A stretch of DNA of 12,968 nt from an uncultured Caryophanales bacterium. GTDB taxonomy: Bacteria; Bacillota_I; Bacilli_A; RFN20; CAG-826. Within the stretch, counting starts at the first letter, position 1. Each line of letters begins with the position of its first letter. The DNA is taken from contig CAMJAG010000023.1 in assembly GCA_946403545.1 (NCBI GenBank), forward strand, positions 1 through 12,968, in the 5' to 3' direction. The notes beneath the pieces are model-generated. The model was not told the DNA's origin. It ran no database searches and saw nothing but the letters and a program-made list of their open reading frames with translations. Made by a program: the position numbers and the translations under genes. Of the stretch, positions 6,709-12,080 are shown piece by piece.

Positions 6709-8238
6709 TTAAATGTTTTGTTTCTTTTTACTAGTAACTTTGCTGAAGATGTAATTAAGTTTTTCTTTCTTACATATTCTTTGAATAGCGAATTTACCAT
6801 TTGCCATAGCAAGAGGCAAACCACCTGGAGCTTGCATCCATTGACCAGATAAGTAGAAATTCTTGAGTCCTGGAATATGTCCATTATGCGCAAACATTGG
6901 TTTGTTATGAGTAAATAAGAATCCCATGTATGCACCTTTAGTGGTATTTGTATATCTAGTTAATGTAATAGGTGTAGCAACATCTAATGGTTCAATAGAA
7001 GCTTTGATTTCTGGAATATGTTTAATGATTCTAGCAGTGACCGCTTTTTGAACATCTTCTTTATATTTACGATATTTAACAGGGTTTTTACGTAGATTTT
7101 TCCAGAAATCATAATTGAAATTATATTGATCTAATAACACTGTCATAGTGGTTTTATCATCTCTATCAAATGATTTATCATATGCATAATTTCTAACAGT
7201 GATATGGTCAATATATTGACCACCTACATAGAATGGTTCACATTTAAATGAATATGGAGTAGGTATTTTTAAACTCTTATCAATTGCATAGGATAATAAA
7301 CAACATGATGGGGTTGGATATGTTTCTGGTTTAGATATCTTTTTAGATATAAGTGGAAGAGAATATTGACCAAGTAATAATCTATTAAGAGCGTAGTTAG
7401 GATCTAAACAAGACACTACATAGTCGCCTTTAATTACTTTTCCATCTAAGAGTTCAACACCAGAAGCGGTTTTGTGTTCCACAATAATCTTATTAACTGG
7501 TGAATTAAGTAATAATGTACCACCTAATTCTTGGAAGTAATCCGCCATTCTAATAGCCATAGCTTTAGAACCACCTTTAGGAATACCACCATCACCAATA
7601 ACTACTGAGGAATATGAATATAACATTGAGAATAAGTTACCCGGACCAGGTTGAACATTTTCTAATGCAAATCTAAGTGCTGGATCTTTGAATTTCTTCG
7701 CGTATCTAGTAGTAGAAATATGCATACTACGTAAATAGCTAGGCCAAACTGATAAGACTTTAAATCCTAAACCCAATAATCTTTTTAAAGGAATCATAGA
7801 GATAGGTAAATCTAAAGGAAGTTCTACCTTGCAGAAATCTCTAACCATGTTAAAGAATCTATGAATTCTTTTTCTGTCTATTGGAGAAATGGAAATCCAT
7901 TCTTTTTCTGCTTTATCAATATCTCTATAGAAGTTAACAACTGTACCTTTATAGTTAAAAGATCCCCAAGTTTCTAATTGAAGGATGTCATTATCATCTT
8001 TGAATGCATGTAGGTTCTTCCACATTTCATTCAATATAGTTTTGTCTTTAGTGCCTGTTAACCAGTGGATACATCCATCAATATGGTAACCTTTTCTATC
8101 CCATCCTGTGCATAAGCCACCTGGGATATTGTGTTTCTCTATTACTATTGCGTGTAGGCCATGTTGTTCTGCATAGATGCCCGCACTTAAACCAGAGATG
8201 CCACCACCGATAATTACGATTGTTTTTCTTTCAGTCAT
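6709..8238 (-). CDS. FAD-dependent oxidoreductase, phytoene desaturase/CrtISO/RetSat-like
   Basis: This 509-residue flavoprotein has an N-terminal dinucleotide-binding fold: VIIGGGISGLSAG (8-20) with the GxGxxG-type loop, then the acidic strand end IEKHNIPGGLC (33-43) and the WDRKGYHIDGCIHWLTG segment typical of the carotenoid desaturase/isomerase and retinol saturase superfamily. The C-terminal FAD-contact region NFYLSGQWMQAPGGLPLAMANG (about 460-481) is also family-like. The family acts on polyenes or other lipid-like substrates. No carotenoid synthase or other pathway gene lies in the window, so the substrate is open. No transmembrane helix or signal peptide is evident, and membrane-surface association is likely. 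The gene appears to be a single unit with its own strong terminator. No clear ribosome binding site precedes the ATG at 8236-8238. A functional link with the galactoside operon downstream is not shown. Confidence 0.85.
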   Translation of the reverse strand: MTERKTIVIIGGGISGLSAGIYAEQHGLHAIVIEKHNIPGGLCTGWDRKGYHIDGCIHWLTGTKDKTILNEMWKNLHAFKDDNDILQLETWGSFNYKGTVVNFYRDIDKAEKEWISISPIDRKRIHRFFNMVRDFCKVELPLDLPISMIPLKRLLGLGFKVLSVWPSYLRSMHISTTRYAKKFKDPALRFALENVQPGPGNLFSMLYSYSSVVIGDGGIPKGGSKAMAIRMADYFQELGGTLLLNSPVNKIIVEHKTASGVELLDGKVIKGDYVVSCLDPNYALNRLLLGQYSLPLISKKISKPETYPTPSCCLLSYAIDKSLKIPTPYSFKCEPFYVGGQYIDHITVRNYAYDKSFDRDDKTTMTVLLDQYNFNYDFWKNLRKNPVKYRKYKEDVQKAVTARIIKHIPEIKASIEPLDVATPITLTRYTNTTKGAYMGFLFTHNKPMFAHNGHIPGLKNFYLSGQWMQAPGGLPLAMANGKFAIQRICKKEKLNYIFSKVTSKKKQNI

Positions 8239-8451
8239 GACACTACTTTATAAAGATATGTCTATTAAAGCAAGCAAAAATGTTAGTTACATCACTATAC
8301 TGTTATATTTAACTTTTCTACTAGAAAAGAAAATATATCTCCTCAAAGTAGAATTGAGGGCAGTTTTGCAAGGTTTTTCGAGAGTTTTGCTCTTATATTC
8401 ATATAAAAATTAATACAAGAAAAAAATATTACAAAATCTTACTTTTTCTTA

Positions 8452-8481
8452 TTTACATCGTTAATACAGAGTGCTTATAAT
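8452..8481 (+). promoter_or_regulatory. Promoter of the GntR/ABC operon
   Basis: TTTACA (8452-8457) and a perfect TATAAT (8476-8481) are separated by 18 bp. Transcription would begin near 8488, giving a leader of only about 14 bases before the ATG at 8502. Copies of the TTAATACAG repeat lie in the spacer and over the start site, as expected for a repressed promoter. Confidence 0.7.
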
Positions 8482-8498
8482 TAATACAGTTAATACAG
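8461..8498 (+). promoter_or_regulatory. Triple TTAATACAG repeat over the promoter, candidate GntR operator
   Basis: The nonamer TTAATACAG occurs at 8461-8469, 8481-8489 and 8490-8498. The last two are exact tandem copies, and the first lies 20 bp (two helical turns) before the second. A related TTAATACAAG is at 8410-8419. The copies cover the -10/-35 spacer and the start site, so protein bound here would block RNA polymerase. The adjacent YtrA-type regulator is the obvious ligand. Direct repeats rather than an inverted repeat are less usual for GntR dimers. Confidence 0.6.
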
Positions 8499-8501
8499 AT
8501 T

Positions 8502-8837
8502 ATGGATTCCAAAAAACCACTATTTATCCAAATCAGGGACATGTATGAACATCTTATAGACATTGGTGCATTACATCCCGGTGATGAACTCCCATCTGTA
8601 CGAGCGGTTGGACTTGAGTACAACGCAAATCCAAATACAGTCCAGAGGGCCTTTTCACTAATGGTCGAAGACGGCTATCTAGAAAGTATTCCAAAGAAAG
8701 GTTTCTATGTAAAAGATAGGAATCAAACAACAGATTATAAGAAAGCTTATCTAAAAGATACACTTCAAGATCTATTAGATAAAGGCTATACAAAACAAGA
8801 AATTATCAAAGAATTAGGAGGGGATGACGATGATTGA
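8502..8837 (+). CDS. GntR-family regulator, YtrA subfamily
   Basis: This is a short 111-residue repressor-type protein. A GntR winged helix-turn-helix (about residues 8-71) includes the typical GDELPSVRAVGLEYNANPNTVQRAF helix-turn-helix and the wing GFYVKD. Only about 40 residues follow, as in YtrA/YhcF-type regulators that lack a ligand domain and dimerise through the tail. Such proteins usually control an adjacent ABC transporter and often respond to cell-envelope stress. The start fits the family N-terminus (KPLFIQIRDM directly after the start), but no Shine-Dalgarno sequence precedes it and the predicted leader is very short. The protein ends in four Asp because the ribosome binding and start region of the next gene (GATGACGATGA) is read in this frame. 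It overlaps the ATPase gene by 8 nt. Confidence 0.92.
   Translation: MDSKKPLFIQIRDMYEHLIDIGALHPGDELPSVRAVGLEYNANPNTVQRAFSLMVEDGYLESIPKKGFYVKDRNQTTDYKKAYLKDTLQDLLDKGYTKQEIIKELGGDDDD
8816..8832 (+). promoter_or_regulatory. Ribosome binding site that decides the ATPase start
   Basis: AGGAGG (8816-8821) lies only two bases before the ATG at 8824 but eight bases before the ATG at 8830. The second ATG is therefore the likely start. The site lies inside the end of the GntR gene, so translation of the two genes is coupled. Confidence 0.7.
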
Positions 8838-9729
8838 AATTAAAAACTTGGTAAAAGTATTCCCAGGTAATGTACATGCAGTTAATAACCTTACCGTATT
8901 CATTGATAAAGGAATTAATGGTTTAGTTGGAGAAAACGGCGCAGGTAAATCCACACTACTCCGATTAATTGCTGATGTATATCAAGCAGATTCAGGAAGA
9001 ATCTTAATCGACAAAAGACCACATAACGATTTAGCTGCTAAAGCAGATGTGTTCTTCTTACCTGATAATCCATATTCTCCAATAGGCGCTACTGTTAAAC
9101 AAACATTTGAATTCTACAAGATGTTCTTTAACTTAGATGATAAAAAATTCTATAAAATCTTATCTAAATTAGATTTACCTTACGATAGAAGAGTTTCAAC
9201 ATTCTCAAAAGGTATGAAAAGACAATTCTTTGTCGCAATTGCACTATCATCTAACGCTGGAATCATCATGTTAGATGAAGCTTTTGATGGTCTTGACCCA
9301 CTCGTTTTGGACTTAATCAAACAAGAAATTATTAAAAATGCTGAAGATAAAACATTCATTGTTTCATCTCATAATATTTCTCAACTAGAAAGATTATGTG
9401 ACAGATTCATCATCCTTTCTAAAGGATCATGTAAAGCAAATACAGATATTGAACATATTGGAACTAACTATGTTAAATATCAAATTCTTTTCCAACACAA
9501 AAATGTTTCAAAAGAATTAATTGAATCCTGTGGATACGATATCGTTTCTTTCAAGAAACTTGGCTCCATATATAACATTGTTTTCAAGGAAGGAACTGAT
9601 ATTGAATCATTAAAATCTCAATTCGCAGTTATTTTATGCGAACAAGTACCAATAGACCCTGATGAACTCATTGCTTTAGAGATGCTCAGTGCCAGAAAGG
9701 AGAACGATGACGATGAAACCATATCTTAA
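8830..9729 (+). CDS. ABC transporter ATP-binding protein (YtrB/BcrA-like)
   Basis: This cytoplasmic ATPase subunit pairs with the membrane protein encoded next. Counting from the ATG at 8830 (299 residues): Walker A GENGAGKST at 34-42, ABC signature FSKGMKRQ at 125-132, Walker B IIMLDE at 145-150 followed by the D-loop GLDP, and the switch His at 181 (SSHN). The Q-loop position reads LPDN, with Asp in place of Gln. To my knowledge the Q-loop Gln is often replaced in YtrB- and EcsA-like ATPases. The FSKGM signature variant is also common in drug- or peptide-export ATPases of this type. About 90 residues after the H-loop form a C-terminal extension. The gene overlaps the GntR gene upstream and the permease gene downstream, indicating a coupled three-gene operon. 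Likely role: export or detoxification linked to envelope stress. The substrate is unknown. Confidence 0.93.
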   Translation: MIEIKNLVKVFPGNVHAVNNLTVFIDKGINGLVGENGAGKSTLLRLIADVYQADSGRILIDKRPHNDLAAKADVFFLPDNPYSPIGATVKQTFEFYKMFFNLDDKKFYKILSKLDLPYDRRVSTFSKGMKRQFFVAIALSSNAGIIMLDEAFDGLDPLVLDLIKQEIIKNAEDKTFIVSSHNISQLERLCDRFIILSKGSCKANTDIEHIGTNYVKYQILFQHKNVSKELIESCGYDIVSFKKLGSIYNIVFKEGTDIESLKSQFAVILCEQVPIDPDELIALEMLSARKENDDDETIS

Positions 9730-10807
9730 GTATTCATTCTTATCTAAGCTTCCATTATTTATCATCATCATAGCGATATTACTCACTGTCGCTCTGGTTC
9801 AATCGTTTACATTTAATGAATTCGACGGAATCAACGATTTTACTGTCGCATTCTTAACGATAGTATGTACTATTACACTCGTTCTCCCTCTATTTGGTAT
9901 GAACTATAGGTATTCATTAACTAAATCCGATATCTATAGACAAGTTGCTTTGAAAGATAGAGCTATTCGAATTGCAGATAACTTAATAATGCTAGGAGTG
10001 TTATTGCTCAGCTTCACTCTTACATTCTGGTTCCTTAGCTACATTATTTACGCAAAAGATTCTATGAATAATGGATTAGCATATAAATATGCATATCTAG
10101 TTCCTGAATTCTTCTTAAGTTTCTTAGGAATTATTGGTACATATGCATTCTCGTATTGTATTATTTCAATTTCTAATACATTGATTGGATCAATAATTCT
10201 ATTAGTTGCAGTCAATTTCTTAGTGCCATGCGCATTATCAATGCTTGGCCAAATGATTAGTGGTGACCACTACTTCATGCATGAATTCACTATTCCATTT
10301 ATCTTCCCTCATTTTGTTGCAACCGATTTGTTCGGTTCTGAATTGGTTGGACAAGAATATAGTTATATCAAATCATTATTCCTTGGTTATGAAGGAAGTG
10401 GTTATCCAATTATTGGAGCTAGTGCTGGTTTGTTCTCATTTATAAGTATGTGCATTATTTATATTGGTGTTGCATCTCTCGGTATTACAATATTCTTTGT
10501 TGGTAGAGATCCTTCAGCAGAATGGGCAGGAAAACCTGCAACCAAAACACCAATCCAAAGTATCTTATATCACAGCAGCTTCCTTGCAATTCTCGCATTC
10601 TTTGGAGTTATGTTAGTTGATTCTCAACCACTTATCTCATTCATTATCATCGTATTAATTATCTGTTTATATTATGCATTATTTGGCTTACTCAAAATGA
10701 ATTTCAAGATGAATATTAAAGAGTTTGCCACTATGGGAGGAGTTATTCTCGGAGCATTACTTATGGGACTAATTGTCTATTCCGTCGTAAAACCTTCCTA
10801 CTATTAA
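9713..10807 (+). CDS. ABC transporter permease, eight or nine membrane helices
   Basis: This integral membrane partner of the preceding ATPase has 364 residues counted from the ATG at 9713. Hydrophobic segments occur at about residues 13-33, 43-65, 82-108, 124-148 and 150-175, then several more up to the C-terminal VILGALLMGLIVYSVV helix, with short charged loops between. The layout fits ABC-2 or YtrC/D-like exporter permeases, but I see no family signature strong enough to name a substrate. AAGGAG (9697-9702) lies 4 nt before an ATG at 9707 and 10 nt before the ATG at 9713. I chose the latter by analogy with the ATPase junction. A GTG at 9689 in frame is less likely because it lies upstream of the ribosome binding site. 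It overlaps the ATPase gene by 17 nt. It is the only permease gene in the operon, so it probably forms a homodimer. Confidence 0.85.
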   Translation: MKPYLKYSFLSKLPLFIIIIAILLTVALVQSFTFNEFDGINDFTVAFLTIVCTITLVLPLFGMNYRYSLTKSDIYRQVALKDRAIRIADNLIMLGVLLLSFTLTFWFLSYIIYAKDSMNNGLAYKYAYLVPEFFLSFLGIIGTYAFSYCIISISNTLIGSIILLVAVNFLVPCALSMLGQMISGDHYFMHEFTIPFIFPHFVATDLFGSELVGQEYSYIKSLFLGYEGSGYPIIGASAGLFSFISMCIIYIGVASLGITIFFVGRDPSAEWAGKPATKTPIQSILYHSSFLAILAFFGVMLVDSQPLISFIIIVLIICLYYALFGLLKMNFKMNIKEFATMGGVILGALLMGLIVYSVVKPSYY

Positions 10808-10810
10808 AGA

Positions 10811-10861
10811 TTATTAATCACCACCTACTTTAGCCTCACAAAAACCGGTGATTGGTAATAA
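10811..10861 (+). other. Imperfect long hairpin downstream of the permease gene
   Basis: TTATTA-ATCACC (10811-10822) pairs with GGTGAT (10847-10852) and TAATAA (10856-10861), giving 12 pairs broken by a three-base TGG bulge on the 3' side, with a 24-base loop. It lies between the permease stop and the operon terminator. It lacks a T-tract of its own, so it is not a terminator. It may protect the mRNA 3' end or bind a factor, but nothing in the sequence decides this. Confidence 0.4.
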
Positions 10862-10869
10862 ACCCCTCT

Positions 10870-10902
10870 GAACGGCCCCCTCCGAAGGCCGTTCTTCTTT
10901 TT
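10870..10902 (+). terminator. Strong Rho-independent terminator of the GntR/ABC operon
   Basis: GAACGGCC (10870-10877) and GGCCGTTC (10887-10894) form a perfect eight-pair, GC-rich stem around a nine-base loop, followed by TTCTTTTT. It lies 62 bases after the permease stop and stands out from the AT-rich surroundings. Confidence 0.92.
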
Positions 10903-10904
10903 AT

Positions 10905-10928
10905 GTAAAAGAAAAAGGCCATAGGCCT
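10905..10928 (-). terminator. Terminator of the diguanylate cyclase gene
   Basis: On the minus strand AGGCC (10928-10924) and GGCCT (10920-10916) form a five-pair stem with a TAT loop, followed by TTTTCTTTTAC. It overlaps the stop codon of the cyclase gene (10927-10929) and faces the plus-strand terminator at 10870-10902. The convergent units are thus insulated from both sides. Confidence 0.65.
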
Positions 10929-12021
10929 ATTTCTTATCTTTCTTTTTAGCGGCTTTCATTTCCGCTTTATTTTCATACATCTTTTGATCAGATATTTGTA
11001 TGTTTTCTTCCATCGTTAGTTTTGGATATCTTTTAGCGTAGCCAAACGCACAACTGTAATTTGCTTTTTCTATTTCTTCTATCATAGAAGCAATTCTCTT
11101 TTTAACTTCATTTTCAGAGTTATAGAAGAAGAAAATCATAAACTCATCACCACCAACACGATAGCAATTCGCTTTTAAACCTACGCTATTCTTCAATATT
11201 TTAGCGATAGTTTTAATAGCTTCATCGCCTGCTGCATGGCCTTCATTATCGTTAATAAGTTTTAAATCATTCATATCAATTGAAGAGATAAAAGTAATCT
11301 TATGTTTGAATTCATCCATATCTTGATAATAACTTTGACGATTCTTTAATCCAGTAAGAGGATCGATACTTGCAAGATGGATATAGATAAATAAGAAATA
11401 GAATAAAACAGAAGTAGTAAATAAAGGATTAAAGTCTTCTGTTTTTTCTATTATGAAATATGTAACAACAATAGCTAAAGAACCTAATGTAATATACAAC
11501 GCAATAATTCTATTTCTAGTGGAATAATATCTTAGATAAACAATATTTTGTGCTAAGAAGATTACTAGATAGAAGATAAATATAATGTAAGGCAATAATC
11601 TAAGTGGACCACCGCCCCAGGTATTTGTATCTGTAGCATATTTAAAAACTAATCCTGTCCATTGACTGGATAAGTAGATAGGAAGTGCCACTACAACAGG
11701 TATTAGCGCTGGCAAAAACCACTTTAGTGGAATAGGTGCCATAAATTGAGAAACCATTAAAATAACTGAAAGTAATATTAATGGGTAGAATGTATATTTA
11801 AAGGAAGTTAGTATCGGTCTCCAAACAGTGTATGTGTCACGAGAACCTAACCAGTTTTCAGTAGCAGTAACAAGCATTGAAATAAACAAAAGCAAAATTG
11901 TTATACGAGTATATAACTTAACTTGTTTTGAAACATGAGCGCTTATGAAAAGAATGATGAATAGTCCGACTAATTCAAATAACATTACGAAGTTATTCAC
12001 AAAATAATCTAATACAGGCAT
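10927..12021 (-). CDS. Membrane diguanylate cyclase (seven-helix N-terminus, GGDEF domain)
   Basis: This 364-residue protein would make cyclic di-GMP from two GTP at the inner face of the membrane. About seven hydrophobic helices fill residues 7-216 (roughly 7-29, 38-56, 78-96, 101-118, 142-164, 172-191, 200-216), a likely sensor or anchor whose family I do not recognise. The GGDEF domain begins at SIDPLTGLKNR (218-228). It has the metal and substrate motif SSIDMNDLKLINDNEGHAAGD (246-266) and an intact active-site GGDEF at 290-294. The RxxD inhibitory site that normally precedes this motif is absent (the aligned positions read G and A), so classical product inhibition is not expected. The tail is strongly basic. 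The AAGGAG ribosome binding site lies five bases before the ATG at 12019-12021. The gene lies 59 bases after the lipoprotein gene in the same direction, possibly in one unit. No c-di-GMP effector or phosphodiesterase is in the window. Confidence 0.92.
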   Translation of the reverse strand: MPVLDYFVNNFVMLFELVGLFIILFISAHVSKQVKLYTRITILLLFISMLVTATENWLGSRDTYTVWRPILTSFKYTFYPLILLSVILMVSQFMAPIPLKWFLPALIPVVVALPIYLSSQWTGLVFKYATDTNTWGGGPLRLLPYIIFIFYLVIFLAQNIVYLRYYSTRNRIIALYITLGSLAIVVTYFIIEKTEDFNPLFTTSVLFYFLFIYIHLASIDPLTGLKNRQSYYQDMDEFKHKITFISSIDMNDLKLINDNEGHAAGDEAIKTIAKILKNSVGLKANCYRVGGDEFMIFFFYNSENEVKKRIASMIEEIEKANYSCAFGYAKRYPKLTMEENIQISDQKMYENKAEMKAAKKKDKK

Positions 12022-12045
12022 ATTCTCTCCTTTATATTAGCATCT

Positions 12046-12059
12046 CATAATTTATTATG
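12046..12059. repeat. Short inverted repeat between the lipoprotein and cyclase genes
   Basis: CATAAT and ATTATG are exact arms around two bases, in the 59-bp spacer upstream of the cyclase gene. It has no T-tract after it, so it is not a terminator. It could be a regulatory site, but a short AT-rich palindrome like this also arises easily by chance. Confidence 0.25.
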
Positions 12060-12080
12060 TTTTTCTACATTTAGTGGATA

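Larger units (their letters stand above)
8239..8501. other. Divergent intergenic region with several short repeats
   Basis: This 263-bp spacer separates the minus-strand oxidoreductase from the plus-strand GntR operon. It holds a seven-base inverted repeat CTTTTCT/AGAAAAG (8313-8329) and a six-base inverted repeat CCTCAA/TTGAGG around seven bases (8341-8359). It also holds an exact direct repeat AGTTTTGC at 8362-8369 and 8383-8390, 21 bp apart or two helical turns. For the minus-strand gene the best promoter-like pair is TTGCTT (8272-8277) with TTTATA (8249-8254), spacer 17. That pair would leave almost no leader. A convincing gene is not visible in this stretch. Confidence 0.4.

Noticed and set aside
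6654..6935. 93-codon minus-strand frame overlapping the end of the oxidoreductase gene
   Set aside because: It lies in another frame of the same strand inside the conserved C-terminal FAD region and runs through the terminator. It is a shadow.
8177..8413. 78-codon plus-strand open frame across the start of the oxidoreductase gene and the divergent spacer
   Set aside because: Its first part is antisense to a well-supported gene, it has no ribosome binding site, and its product has no recognisable features. The spacer is better explained as regulatory DNA.
8554..8793. 79-codon minus-strand frame opposite the GntR gene
   Set aside because: The plus-strand frame encodes a clear GntR winged helix. 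The antisense product has no features.
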